From assembly GCF_022478115.1 (NCBI RefSeq), contig NZ_JAKGSC010000009.1, positions 1-64,000 of the forward strand: a stretch of 64,000 bases of DNA. The letters are read 5' to 3'. The stretch comes from Tenacibaculum aquimarinum (GTDB lineage: Bacteria; Bacteroidota; Bacteroidia; Flavobacteriales; Flavobacteriaceae). The translations under genes and the position numbers were made by a program. The stretch's first letter is position 1; each line of letters opens with the position of its first letter. The notes beneath the pieces are model-generated. The model ran no database searches, was not told where the DNA came from, and saw only the letters and a list, made by a program, of their open reading frames with translations. Of this stretch, positions 26,490-35,040 are shown in pieces.

Positions 26490-27824
26490 ATGAACGCAGA
26501 TAAAAAAGTAGCTTTTTATACATTAGGTTGTAAACTTAATTTCTCAGAAACATCAACTATAGCACGTAGTTTTGTTAATGAAGGGTTTGAGCGTGTTGAG
26601 TTTGATACCCAAGCAGATGTTTATGTAATTAACACATGTTCTGTTACCGACAATGCAGATAAACGTTTTAAAAGCGTTGTAAAATCGGCTTTAAAGCAAA
26701 ATGAAGACGCTTTTATTATTGGTGTTGGTTGTTACGCACAATTAAAACCAGAGGAATTAGCTGCAGTAGATGGAGTTGATTTAGTTTTAGGTGCAACCGA
26801 AAAATTTAACGTTACAAGTTATATAAACGATTTAACAAAAAATGATATAGGACAAGTGCATTCTTGTGAAATTGAAGAAGCAGATTCTTATGTTGGTGCC
26901 TATTCAATTGGAGATAGAACTCGTGCTTTCTTAAAAGTACAAGATGGTTGCGATTATAAATGTACGTATTGTACAATTCCGTTGGCGCGTGGAATTTCGC
27001 GAAGCGATACTGTAGAAAATGTATTGAAAAACGCCAAAGAGATTTCAGAAAAAGGTATTAAAGAGATTGTTTTAACGGGTGTTAATATTGGTGATTACGG
27101 AAAAGGAGAATTCGGAAATAAAAAACACGAACATACTTTTTTAGAATTGGTAAAGGAATTAGACACTGTTGAAGGAATTAATCGTTTACGAATTTCATCA
27201 ATAGAACCAAATCTATTAAAAGATGAAACAATAGATTTTGTTTCAAATTCAGAAACATTTGTTCCGCATTTTCATATTCCGTTACAATCTGGTAGTGATG
27301 AATTATTAAAGAGAATGAAACGTAGATATTTAACAAAAACCTACACAAATAGAGTTTCAAAAATAAAAGAAGTAATGCCTAACGCTTGTATAGGTGTTGA
27401 TGTTATTGTTGGTTTTCCTGGAGAAACAGATGAATTATTTCTAGAAACTTACAACTATTTAAACGAAATGAATATTTCTTATTTGCATGTTTTTACCTAT
27501 TCGGAAAGACCAAATACAGAAGCGGTTTTATTAGATGGTGTAGTTCCTAAAAAAGTTAGAGCAAAACGTAGTAAAATGTTACGCGGTTTATCTGTAAAAA
27601 AACGAAGAGCTTTTTATGAAACGCAAATTGGAAATACATTAACTGTACTTTTCGAAAGTGAAAATAAGGAAGGCTATATACATGGTTTTACAGAGAATTA
27701 CGTTAAAGTTAAAACTCCGTGGAATCCAGCTTTAGTAAACACATTACACACGGTTACACTTACAAATATAGACGAAGATGGTTTAGTTCGTTTTAATTTT
27801 GTAGAAAGTGAAGTAATAGCATAA
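26490..27824 (+). CDS. mtaB: tRNA t6A37 methylthiotransferase MtaB
   Basis: MtaB is a radical SAM enzyme that converts t6A to ms2t6A at position 37 of tRNA. I start at the ATG at 26490 (MNADKKVAFYTLGCKLNFSE); the open frame runs further upstream but that part is antisense to the GNAT gene. The radical SAM cluster motif is C154-x3-C158-x2-C161 (CDYKCTYC). The N-terminal MTTase domain supplies the other cluster cysteines, including the one in TLGCKLN and the one in NTCSVTD. A C-terminal TRAM-like region is present. Length 444 residues. Confidence 0.93.
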   Translation: MNADKKVAFYTLGCKLNFSETSTIARSFVNEGFERVEFDTQADVYVINTCSVTDNADKRFKSVVKSALKQNEDAFIIGVGCYAQLKPEELAAVDGVDLVLGATEKFNVTSYINDLTKNDIGQVHSCEIEEADSYVGAYSIGDRTRAFLKVQDGCDYKCTYCTIPLARGISRSDTVENVLKNAKEISEKGIKEIVLTGVNIGDYGKGEFGNKKHEHTFLELVKELDTVEGINRLRISSIEPNLLKDETIDFVSNSETFVPHFHIPLQSGSDELLKRMKRRYLTKTYTNRVSKIKEVMPNACIGVDVIVGFPGETDELFLETYNYLNEMNISYLHVFTYSERPNTEAVLLDGVVPKKVRAKRSKMLRGLSVKKRRAFYETQIGNTLTVLFESENKEGYIHGFTENYVKVKTPWNPALVNTLHTVTLTNIDEDGLVRFNFVESEVIA

Positions 27825-27859
27825 CTTGGCATTAAAATTGTAATTTAAAACTTATTATT

Positions 27860-28600
27860 ATGAAAACGATATTACTTTCTATACTATTATTAATAATGAG
27901 CTGTAGTGCTCCTAAAGCACCAACAAAAGAAACAAAAGTTGAAGAGGAAATTAAAGTTGAAGAAATTATAGAAATTCCTGAAGTTGTAAATGAAGAAATA
28001 ATTGTTGTTTTAAAAGATCCTAGTAAAGTTGATGATGTTAAACAATTAATTGAAAACAATGGACTTATTTGGGATAAGTTAATCTTTGATCAAGAAGACT
28101 CAAAAATAGCTTTATTAAAAGTTCCTGCTGATAAGCGTGCTTTTTGGATGGAAAATTTGAACAATTCTGGTGAGTTTAAATCTGTTGAGTTAAACAAAGA
28201 AATAACATTAAATAAGATTATCGCAGAAATTAAAAGTCCTTTAGTTACATTACGTAAAACTCCTTGTTATGGTCATTGCCCAGAGTTTAACGTATCAATA
28301 ACAAAAAAAGGAAATGTTACTTATAGAGGAATAAAAAATGTATTAGTAAAAGGTAAAAGAACGTTTAAACTTACTGATAACCAATTTACAAAATTGAAAA
28401 AAATGCTTGATAAAACTAGTTTTTCAAAATATAGAAAAACCTACAACAACTCTAATATCAAGGATTTACCAAGCACATATATTTCTCATAACAATAAAGA
28501 AATTCAAATGCGAGTTTGGGGAAAAGTACCAACAGAATTAGTACAAGTAACTGAATATATTGAAGATATTTTATTAGCCAAAAAATTCTATGAACTCTAA
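27860..28600 (+). CDS. DUF6438-containing lipoprotein
   Basis: The 246-residue protein has a lipobox (LLIMSCSAP), a glutamate- and lysine-rich linker, and a C-terminal domain that begins LRKTPCYGHCPEFNVSI, the signature of DUF6438, a family common in Bacteroidota lipoproteins. Its two cysteines could form a disulfide. The following gene starts eleven bases before its end, so the two are coupled. No function is known. Confidence 0.85.
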   Translation: MKTILLSILLLIMSCSAPKAPTKETKVEEEIKVEEIIEIPEVVNEEIIVVLKDPSKVDDVKQLIENNGLIWDKLIFDQEDSKIALLKVPADKRAFWMENLNNSGEFKSVELNKEITLNKIIAEIKSPLVTLRKTPCYGHCPEFNVSITKKGNVTYRGIKNVLVKGKRTFKLTDNQFTKLKKMLDKTSFSKYRKTYNNSNIKDLPSTYISHNNKEIQMRVWGKVPTELVQVTEYIEDILLAKKFYEL

Positions 28601-29246
28601 AATTCCAATTTATTTTGTTCCTGGTTTAGGTGCTAACACTAAAATATTTGATAATATTAAATTACCAGAGGAATTTGAAACCCATTTTTTAGAATGGGAA
28701 ATTCCGTCAGAAAAAGAAGAAAGCATTAGTAATTACGCTAAAAGAATGTGTGCAAAAATTACACATGAAAATCCGGTTTTAGTTGGTGTTTCTTTTGGTG
28801 GCGTTATGGTTCAAGAAATGAGTAAAATTATCTCTACCAAAAAAGTTTTTCTTGTTTCTAGTATTAAAAATAATAGAGAACTTCCAAAAAGATTACAATT
28901 AGCAAAAGCAACTAAAGCTTATAAATTATTTCCAACTAATGTAGTTGCAAATTTTGAAGCTTATGAAAAATATTTTTTAGGAGATAATCTTCAAAAAAGA
29001 AAAGAATTATATAAGACTTATATGTCTGTTAGAGATCCAAGATATATTACTTGGGCTATTTACAATGTTTTACACTGGCAACAAGAAGAATCATCTGACA
29101 ATATTATCCATATACATGGTACAGATGATGGTGTTTTTCCTATAAAACATATTAAAAACTGTATTAAAATTGAAAAAGGAACTCATGTTATGATTTTAAA
29201 TAAAGCTAAAGCAATATCAAAAATAATTGAAGAAAATTTAGCTTAA
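28590..29246 (+). CDS. alpha/beta hydrolase
   Basis: The 218-residue protein has an alpha/beta hydrolase layout: FVPGLGANTKIF oxyanion strand, the nucleophile elbow GVSFGG with its serine near residue 70, IHGTDDGVFP with the acid residue, and KGTHVMI with the histidine near the end. Enzymes of this size are usually esterases or thioesterases; the substrate is unknown. It overlaps the DUF6438 gene by eleven bases. Confidence 0.88.
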   Translation: MNSKIPIYFVPGLGANTKIFDNIKLPEEFETHFLEWEIPSEKEESISNYAKRMCAKITHENPVLVGVSFGGVMVQEMSKIISTKKVFLVSSIKNNRELPKRLQLAKATKAYKLFPTNVVANFEAYEKYFLGDNLQKRKELYKTYMSVRDPRYITWAIYNVLHWQQEESSDNIIHIHGTDDGVFPIKHIKNCIKIEKGTHVMILNKAKAISKIIEENLA

Positions 29247-29297
29247 TATTCACATTTGAATTCCGTAAATTAAAAAAAAAAAATAAACCTGTTTGTT

Positions 29298-30206
29298 ATG
29301 AATAAATCTGTACGCTTTTTAAGCATAATTACAATAAGTGCTTTAGCATTTTTACTACTAAATGTTATTGGAAAAGAAAACATTCCGTTTTTAAAAAATG
29401 TAAGTGAATCATATGAAATTAAAGCAGTTAAAATACCTGCTTATTTAGAATTAGCTGGAGAACGTGTTCCGATAGAAAGAGCAGATGTTAGAGAAAAAAT
29501 GGACAGAGAATTATTGGTAAACACCTATTGGCAATCTAACGGGTTGTTAGTTATAAAAAGAGCTAATAAAATATTTCCAATCTTAGAACCTTTATTAGCA
29601 AAACACGGTTTACCAGACGATTTTAAATATTTAGCAGTTGCAGAAAGTGCATTGTTGGTAAACAATCCATCTCATGCAAGAGCTTCTGGTTTGTGGCATT
29701 TTTTACCAAGTACAGCAAGAGAAAAAAGATTTAAGTTAGAAGTTAACAAAAATGTTGATGAACGTTATAACATAGAAAAATCTACAGCAGCAGCAGCAAT
29801 TTACTTAAAAAGAGCAAAAGAAAAGTTTGGTTCTTGGACATTAGCTGCAGCTTCTTATAACTGCGGTATGGGAAGAGTTTCTGAACGATTAAGAAATCAA
29901 GATGTAACTAGTTATTATGATGCGTTATTACCTGATGAAACTGAGCGTTATGTTTTCAGAATTTTAGCTTTAAAAGAAGTTATGAGCAATCCAGAAAAGT
30001 ACGGTTTTGTGTTTGATCAAGAAGATTTATATCAACCAGAAGAAACTTATACTGTAAAAGTAGATACTGCAATTACTAACATTGCATCTTTTGCTAAAGG
30101 TTTTGGAATTACTTATAAAGAATTAAAAAGACACAATCCTTGGTTAAGAGAAGGAAAACTGAATAATAAAAGTAGAAAATTATACGAAATAAAAATACCT
30201 AGATAA
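29298..30206 (+). CDS. membrane-anchored lytic murein transglycosylase
   Basis: The 302-residue protein has an N-terminal membrane anchor (about 7-25), then an SLT domain with the catalytic glutamate E116 in LAVAESALL, SGLWHFLPSTA near 135-145, and AAASYNCGMGRV. It is of the MltD type, cleaving peptidoglycan between MurNAc and GlcNAc with a 1,6-anhydro product. The C-terminal 45 residues (FAKGFGITYKELKRHNPWL) look like a LysM-type wall-binding module. It overlaps the next gene by one base. Confidence 0.92.
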   Translation: MNKSVRFLSIITISALAFLLLNVIGKENIPFLKNVSESYEIKAVKIPAYLELAGERVPIERADVREKMDRELLVNTYWQSNGLLVIKRANKIFPILEPLLAKHGLPDDFKYLAVAESALLVNNPSHARASGLWHFLPSTAREKRFKLEVNKNVDERYNIEKSTAAAAIYLKRAKEKFGSWTLAAASYNCGMGRVSERLRNQDVTSYYDALLPDETERYVFRILALKEVMSNPEKYGFVFDQEDLYQPEETYTVKVDTAITNIASFAKGFGITYKELKRHNPWLREGKLNNKSRKLYEIKIPR

Positions 30207-30406
30207 TGAAAAAAATAATTCCATATATCTACATAATTTTTGCACTATTTATTTTAATTGATGCATTTAGACAATTCTTTCAAAATAGCGATATCTATAG
30301 AATTATCTTTAACTGGACAACGGAAAGTAAATATCTCTTTTTAGGTATTAAAGTGCTATTTGCTTGTATAATACTTTATGGAGGTCTGAAAAAGTTTAAA
30401 AAGTAA
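30206..30406 (+). CDS. small two-helix membrane protein
   Basis: A 66-residue protein with two hydrophobic helices (about 4-22 and 45-60) joined by a short polar loop containing FRQFFQNSDIYR. It starts within the stop of the transglycosylase gene (TAATG), so it is translated from the same message. I recognise no family. It may be a membrane partner of the transglycosylase, which is inference from coupling alone. Confidence 0.7.
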   Translation: MKKIIPYIYIIFALFILIDAFRQFFQNSDIYRIIFNWTTESKYLFLGIKVLFACIILYGGLKKFKK

Positions 30407-30408
30407 AC

Positions 30409-30612
30409 TTACTCTTCCTCAATAATATTTTTTACTCTACCAACAATACCAGATTCTAGTTGTACTTTAATTCCGTGCGGATGATTCGGAGATTTAGTTA
30501 AAAGTTTACTTACAACACCTTCAGTAAGTTCTCCACTTCTTTGATGCTGTTTTTGAACAACCTCAACAAATAAACCAACTGTAACATTACTTCTTTTTCT
30601 TGCGTCTAACAT
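30409..30612 (-). CDS. YwbE family protein
   Basis: The 67-residue protein matches the YwbE family throughout: RKRSNVTVGLFVEVVQKQHQ, RSGELTEGVVSKLLT and HPHGIKVQLESGIVGRV. The fold is a small KOW/SH3-like barrel; no function is established. It is convergent with the small membrane protein gene and lies downstream of the cold-shock gene, separated from it by a terminator. Confidence 0.93.
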   Translation of the reverse strand: MLDARKRSNVTVGLFVEVVQKQHQRSGELTEGVVSKLLTKSPNHPHGIKVQLESGIVGRVKNIIEEE

Positions 30613-30647
30613 TTTATCTTTTTTTAAAATAAAGTGTAAAAATAAAG

Positions 30648-30674
30648 AAAGCCTATCATTAAATGATAGGCTTT
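30648..30674 (-). terminator. terminator of the cold-shock gene
   Basis: Perfect arms aaagcctatcatt and aatgataggcttt (with one unpaired base between) form a stable hairpin 36 bases after the cold-shock stop. T-rich sequence follows on the minus strand. Confidence 0.85.
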
Positions 30675-30709
30675 GCTTTTAAAAATTAACTAGTGTAATA
30701 AAATATATA

Positions 30710-30901
30710 TTATAATACTCTTACGTTTACTGCGTTTAATCCTTTTCTTCCATCTTGTAAGTCAAATTCAACTTCATCGTTCTCACGAATTTCATCGATT
30801 AATCCTGACACGTGTACAAAATGTTCTTTGTTGTTTCCTTCTTCAGTAATAAATCCGAATCCTTTAGATTCGTTGAAGAATTTTACGGTACCTTTATTCA
30901 T
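30710..30901 (-). CDS. cold-shock domain protein
   Basis: The 63-residue protein is a single cold-shock domain with the RNP1-like motif KGFGFIT at about residues 13-19 and RNP2-like HFVHVSG at about 27-33. It binds single-stranded nucleic acid and acts as an RNA chaperone. It is a transcription unit of its own: a clear promoter 57 bases upstream and a hairpin terminator downstream. The roughly 50-base leader could carry cold regulation. Confidence 0.97.
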   Translation of the reverse strand: MNKGTVKFFNESKGFGFITEEGNNKEHFVHVSGLIDEIRENDEVEFDLQDGRKGLNAVNVRVL

Positions 30902-30957
30902 TGTAATATAATTTAATGTGTTGCTCGTTTAGTTACTAACAACGTTTTATTGAATTG

Positions 30958-30989
30958 CAAATGTAGTGCCAAAAATTCATATTAAGCAA
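30958..30989 (-). promoter_or_regulatory. Bacteroidota promoter TTG-N21-TACATTTG of the cold-shock gene
   Basis: On the minus strand a TTG (30987-30989) is followed after 21 bases by TACATTTG (30958-30965). Both boxes and the spacing match the flavobacterial consensus. Transcription would begin near 30952, giving a leader of about 50 bases. Confidence 0.75.
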
Positions 30990-31042
30990 AAAAATGTTAA
31001 ATTTCTTTCATAAATATCTATATAGCTGATTTTTAGCACCAA

Positions 31043-31079
31043 AAAAAACGTTGTACACTTACTGTTTACAACGTTTTTT
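31043..31079 (-). terminator. terminator of folE
   Basis: Perfect arms aaaaaacgttgta and tacaacgtttttt surround an 11-base loop, 27 bases after the folE stop, with a T tract on the minus strand. Confidence 0.85.
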
Positions 31080-31105
31080 AATATAAAATAAAAATCTATA
31101 TTATA

Positions 31106-31798
31106 TCAATCAAAGTCTGTATTCATCTTTAAATAGTCTAAAAACTCTCTTTTAGTCTCTCTTTCTTTAAATTTTCCACCAAATTCGGCAGTAACTGTAG
31201 AACTTTCAATGTCTTTAATTCCTCTAGAATTTACACATAAGTGCTTCGCATCTATAACACAAGCAACATCTTGTACACCTAAAGCTTCTTGCATTGCTTG
31301 TACAACTTGCATTGTTAAACGCTCTTGCACTTGTGGTCTTTTAGAAAAATATTCAACAATTCTATTCATTTTAGACAAACCAATTACTTTTCCATCAGAA
31401 ATGTATGCAACATGTGCTCTACCAATAATTGGTAATAAATGATGCTCACAGGTAGAATATACAACGATATTTTTCTCAACCAACATTTCTCCGTAGTTAT
31501 AATTATTATCAAACGTAGATGCTTTTGGCATATTTTTAGGATCAAGCCCCATAAAAATCTCATTTACAAAAGATTTTGCAACTCGTTTTGGAGTACCTTG
31601 TAAACTATCGTCTGTTAAATCCATTCCTAAAGTGGTTAAAATATCTTTAACACTTTCTTGGATTCTTTCAATTTTTTCTTCGTCAGAAATATCAAAAGCA
31701 TCAGCACGTAACGGCGTTTTAGCCGATGTACCAACGTGGTTCTCTCCTATTTCTTCACTTCTCTCGTCATTCATTTTGTTGTTATTCACTTCAAACAT
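31106..31798 (-). CDS. folE: GTP cyclohydrolase I
   Basis: FolE opens the GTP ring to give dihydroneopterin triphosphate, the first step of folate and pterin synthesis. The 230-residue product has the zinc ligands in VYSTCEHHLLPI and the cysteine in HLCVNSRGI. An N-terminal extension of about 40 residues precedes the conserved core. It is monocistronic, with a promoter at 31819 and a strong hairpin terminator. Confidence 0.96.
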   Translation of the reverse strand: MFEVNNNKMNDERSEEIGENHVGTSAKTPLRADAFDISDEEKIERIQESVKDILTTLGMDLTDDSLQGTPKRVAKSFVNEIFMGLDPKNMPKASTFDNNYNYGEMLVEKNIVVYSTCEHHLLPIIGRAHVAYISDGKVIGLSKMNRIVEYFSKRPQVQERLTMQVVQAMQEALGVQDVACVIDAKHLCVNSRGIKDIESSTVTAEFGGKFKERETKREFLDYLKMNTDFD

Positions 31799-31818
31799 TT
31801 CGTACTATATTTAAGTTG

Positions 31819-31826
31819 CAAAGTTA
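31819..31826 (-). promoter_or_regulatory. TAnnTTTG -7 box of folE
   Basis: On the minus strand the sequence is TAACTTTG, an exact consensus match, 20 bases before the folE ATG. No -33 TTG at normal spacing. Confidence 0.6.
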
Positions 31827-31858
31827 CAACTTTATTGTTTTAATTCTAATTATTTTTA

Positions 31859-31944
31859 GGGCGTTCGAGCGGGATTTCCACACTCGCTTTTTTGTTTTTA
31901 CAAAAAACAAAAAGAGCTCAAACAAATGCTGCAATCCCTAACGC
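31859..31944 (-). repeat. structured repeat element, copy 2 of 4
   Basis: On the minus strand it begins gcgttagggattgcagc and ends with gaacgccc. An internal hairpin is made of a T-rich and an A-rich arm (tttttgtttttt and caaaaacaaaaaa). It is diverged relative to the copy at 189-265 but keeps the same order of blocks. It lies between hisS and folE, next to a twin REP. Confidence 0.6.
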
Positions 31945-31964
31945 GGGCGTACTTGCAAAATCCC

Positions 31965-32032
31965 TGTCATTCCTGCGTAGGCAGGAATCTAAATTATCGT
32001 TTTTCTGGATTCCTGCCTCCGCAGGAATGACA
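31965..32032. repeat. twin-hairpin REP element (BIME-like)
   Basis: Two hairpins lie in opposite orientation: tgtcattcctgcgtaggc followed by aggaatc (31965-31989), and ggattcctgcctccgcagga followed by atgaca (32007-32032). The whole unit is itself an inverted repeat. It ends nine bases from the hisS stop and closely matches the unit at 43953-44019. Confidence 0.85.
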
Positions 32033-32040
32033 AACTTAAC

Positions 32041-33399
32041 TTATTTAGTCTTTTCAACTAACTCATCAACAGAAAGTAAAAACTGCTCGCCATTATTTTT
32101 AACCACAAACTTATCGTTTTCAATTTCAGTAACTACAAATTCTATTGCTCTAGTTGTAGCGTATTTAAACTGTTTCTTTTGTTGCTTATTACTTGTAGCA
32201 ACATCAGGATATAATTCACTTTTTATATTGTTGTCGCGCAAAGTTTTAATAGCTTTCATTTTTAACAAAATTTCTGCTTCGTTAAAATTCAAAAACAACA
32301 CTTTAGGTTTTGGTAAATCTACCGATTTAAACAAACCTAGTTCTTCTAAAACCAAGTAAATTCTATCCAAACCAAAAGAAATTCCAACACCAGAAACATC
32401 TTTTAATCCAAAGATTCCTGTTAAATCGTCATATCTTCCACCGCCACCAATAGAACCCATTTTCACACCTTCTGGAGCAGCAACTTCAAAAATTGCGCCT
32501 GTGTAATAATTTAATCCACGTGCTAACGTAACATCAATTTCTAAGTCGGCTGTTTGTAAACCTAACTCGGCAATTGTATTGATTACAAAACGTAAATCGT
32601 TTACACCTTGTAAACCTTCTTCCGAAGTTGAAAGCATGTTTTCTAACGATGCTAATTTGTCTAAATTACTTCCGTTAAAATCGAATAATGGCTGTACTTT
32701 TTCAATAGCTGCTTCCGTAATTCCTTTAGAAAGCATTTCTGTTACAACACCTTCTTTACCAATTTTATCTAATTTATCTAAAGCAACAGTAAAATCTATC
32801 AATTTATCAGATGCGCCAATAACGGCTGCAATTCCAGATAAAATTTTACGATTGTTCATTTTAATAGTTGTTCCTGCTAAACCAAGATTGGTAAAAACAG
32901 TATCATACAACTGAATAAACTCCACTTCTTGTACTAAAGACTTACTACCAACAACATCAGCATCACACTGAAAAAACTCCCTAAAACGTCCTTTTTGCGG
33001 TCTATCTGCTCTCCAAACTGGTTGCACTTGATATCTTTTAAAAGGAAACGTAATGTCGTTTTGGTGTTGTACAACATAACGTGCAAATGGCACAGTTAAA
33101 TCGTAACGCAATGCTTTTTCTGAGATTTGAGAAGTAACTTTTATACTATTCTTCTCAGACAAAAGTTTTTCATCAGCTTTTTTAAGAAAATCTCCAGAAT
33201 TTAATATTTTAAAAATCAAACGATCTCCTTCTTCACCATATTTTCCCATAAGGGTAGCTGAATTTTCAAAACTTGGAGTTTCAATGGGTTGAAATCCGAA
33301 TGTTTCAAAAGCCGTTTTAATCGTATTCATTATATAGGTACGATTTGCTACTTCTGTTGGAGAAAAATCTCTTGTTCCTTTTGGAATGCTTGGTTTCAT
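32041..33399 (-). CDS. hisS: histidine--tRNA ligase
   Basis: HisS charges tRNA-His. The 452-residue product has the class II core: motif 2 (FREFFQCDADVVG), the histidine-A signature LARGLNYYTGAIFEV, and motif 3 (GVGISFGLDRIYLVL), followed by the C-terminal anticodon-binding domain. Length is normal for the bacterial enzyme. It is preceded by a short inverted-repeat region and followed at once by a twin REP. Confidence 0.97.
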   Translation of the reverse strand: MKPSIPKGTRDFSPTEVANRTYIMNTIKTAFETFGFQPIETPSFENSATLMGKYGEEGDRLIFKILNSGDFLKKADEKLLSEKNSIKVTSQISEKALRYDLTVPFARYVVQHQNDITFPFKRYQVQPVWRADRPQKGRFREFFQCDADVVGSKSLVQEVEFIQLYDTVFTNLGLAGTTIKMNNRKILSGIAAVIGASDKLIDFTVALDKLDKIGKEGVVTEMLSKGITEAAIEKVQPLFDFNGSNLDKLASLENMLSTSEEGLQGVNDLRFVINTIAELGLQTADLEIDVTLARGLNYYTGAIFEVAAPEGVKMGSIGGGGRYDDLTGIFGLKDVSGVGISFGLDRIYLVLEELGLFKSVDLPKPKVLFLNFNEAEILLKMKAIKTLRDNNIKSELYPDVATSNKQQKKQFKYATTRAIEFVVTEIENDKFVVKNNGEQFLLSVDELVEKTK

Positions 33400-33412
33400 A
33401 TAATTAATTATG

Positions 33413-33464
33413 AATTACGAATTCTAAATTATGAGTCTATTGACCCAAACTAAAATTCGTAATT
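33413..33464. repeat. AATTACGAATT inverted repeat
   Basis: The 11-mer aattacgaatt at 33413-33423 is mirrored by aattcgtaatt at 33454-33464. Related aatt-rich words fill the rest of the gap between hisS and the YihY gene. It looks like one of the short intergenic repeats of this group; it may also carry the hisS promoter, as GATATTTG on the minus strand near 33495 is one mismatch from TAnnTTTG. Confidence 0.5.
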
Positions 33465-33509
33465 GTTAATTTGTAATTCTTAATTGCGCCTGCAAATATC
33501 GTGAAAAAG

Positions 33510-34475
33510 TTATAATTTTTTAGGAGTTGTAAAGGTTTTATTTCTTCGTCTTAAACTATACAAAGAAGCGTTTAATTCGAAACCTAATAGCAGAATTATT
33601 GCATTTAACCACACAAATAACATTAGTATTAAAAGCGTACCAATAGAACCATATAATTGATTGTAAGTTGCAAATTTTACAACATATATTCCGAATATAT
33701 AAAAGGTAAATAATGATAAAACTGTAGTTAATATTGCTCCGGCCGAAAAGAATTTAATCTCTTTACCTTGTTTGGTTCCAAAACGAAATAATAAAGATAC
33801 AATGGTAAAAATCATTAATAAAAAGAGCAAACCTCTTCCCCAATAAAATAGGTTTAAATCAACAGTGTCTAACCAACCAATTTTATCTATTCTTGTTAAT
33901 GCAATTTGATAATATATAATTAAAACCACCGTAACAATTAAAAACAAAACCATTAACAAAGACACGCCTAACGAAACAAAATAAGATTTAAAAACGTTTC
34001 TAAATTCTTTTACATGATACGAATATTCAAAACCTCCAAAAATGGCATTCACGCCGTTTGTCATTAAAAACATGGAAGCTAAAAAACCAAAAGATAACAA
34101 ACCTCCATATTGATTGTTTATAATATCTTTAATAACTACATCTACAGCTTCAAAAGTTTTTGGCGGTAACATTTCTTGAATTAAACTAAAAAGATTGTCT
34201 TGAAATCCTTCAATTGGTATGTAAGGAATTAACGATAAAACAAACAGCATAAACGGAAAAATTGCCATAAAAAAGCTAAATGCAATTCCGCCTGCACGTG
34301 TTGTTAATGCTCCTTTTACAATACCAATAATGTACATTTCTATAACATCATACAAAGACATACCTTCTAAACCAGGAATTTTAATTTTCTTCCCAAATTT
34401 CACCAATAAATTTACGATTGGTATTTTCTCAAGTTTGTCTTCTAATTCTTTTGTCATTTTATTACAGTTACTCAA
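33510..34475 (-). CDS. YihY/BrkB family inner membrane protein
   Basis: The 321-residue protein has six hydrophobic segments after a cytoplasmic N terminus, and the family blocks KGALTTRAGGIAFSFFMAIFPFM and YQLYGSIGTLLILMLFVWLNAIILLLG. Once called ribonuclease BN, the family is now known to be a membrane protein of unsettled function. The start at 34475 overlaps the pentapeptide gene by eight bases; the ATG at 34457 (MTKELEDKL) is an equally good start. Confidence 0.93.
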   Translation of the reverse strand: MSNCNKMTKELEDKLEKIPIVNLLVKFGKKIKIPGLEGMSLYDVIEMYIIGIVKGALTTRAGGIAFSFFMAIFPFMLFVLSLIPYIPIEGFQDNLFSLIQEMLPPKTFEAVDVVIKDIINNQYGGLLSFGFLASMFLMTNGVNAIFGGFEYSYHVKEFRNVFKSYFVSLGVSLLMVLFLIVTVVLIIYYQIALTRIDKIGWLDTVDLNLFYWGRGLLFLLMIFTIVSLLFRFGTKQGKEIKFFSAGAILTTVLSLFTFYIFGIYVVKFATYNQLYGSIGTLLILMLFVWLNAIILLLGFELNASLYSLRRRNKTFTTPKKL

Positions 34476-35040
34476 TAATAATCTTAAATTTATTTAACAG
34501 TCCTTCTAAGCTTTCTCTACTAAACCTTGCTCCTTTTAAGCGATTTTCTTGAGGATCTATTAAAAAATTTATTGCATTCCTAAAATCTGATTTCTCTAAA
34601 TTAGTTCGACTAAAAATGGCCAGTTTTAAATCTGATTTGTCAAAAATTGTACTTGTTGCATCTGCTTCCGTAAAATCTACTTCTTGTAAATTACAATTTA
34701 TAAATTTTGTTTTAGGCATTTTTAATTGATAAAAAGATGATAAATTCAATTGACAATCTTTAAAATAAAACTGTAATAAGAAAGCGTCACATTCATTAAA
34801 TTTTACGCCTAATAACTTACAGTTGAAAAATTGTACATCTTTAAAAGCAGAGCCTTTAATAATTGCATTACTAAAATTACAATCTATAAACTCACATTCT
34901 AAAAATTCAATATTAGAAATATGTGCTTTTTCGAAATTACAGTTCTTAAAGGTACAATTATCATACTCTCCTTTTATGAATGTAGTTGTAGTAAAATCAA
35001 CTTTTGAGTATTCTTTGCTATCGAAATAGTTATCTGTCAT
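34468..35040 (-). CDS. pentapeptide repeat protein
   Basis: The 190-residue protein is made of five-residue repeats with a central F or L, for example FKNCN, FEKAH, FLECE, FIDCN and FSNAI, which build a right-handed quadrilateral beta helix. Some relatives (Qnr, MfpA) bind gyrase, but many have no known role. It lies one base from the M3 peptidase gene and overlaps the YihY gene, so the three are probably one transcript. There is no evidence that it confers resistance. Confidence 0.92.
   Translation of the reverse strand: MTDNYFDSKEYSKVDFTTTTFIKGEYDNCTFKNCNFEKAHISNIEFLECEFIDCNFSNAIIKGSAFKDVQFFNCKLLGVKFNECDAFLLQFYFKDCQLNLSSFYQLKMPKTKFINCNLQEVDFTEADATSTIFDKSDLKLAIFSRTNLEKSDFRNAINFLIDPQENRLKGARFSRESLEGLLNKFKIIIE

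Noticed and set aside
31892..32359. A 155-residue frame covering the REP region and antisense to the end of hisS
   Set aside because: It is made of translated repeat (FLRRQESK, WIPASAGMT type words) and hisS antisense, a well-known source of false proteins.
34468..35040. Pentapeptide protein as a Qnr-type quinolone resistance factor
   Set aside because: The repeat fold alone does not give that function, and the gene sits in a housekeeping context.
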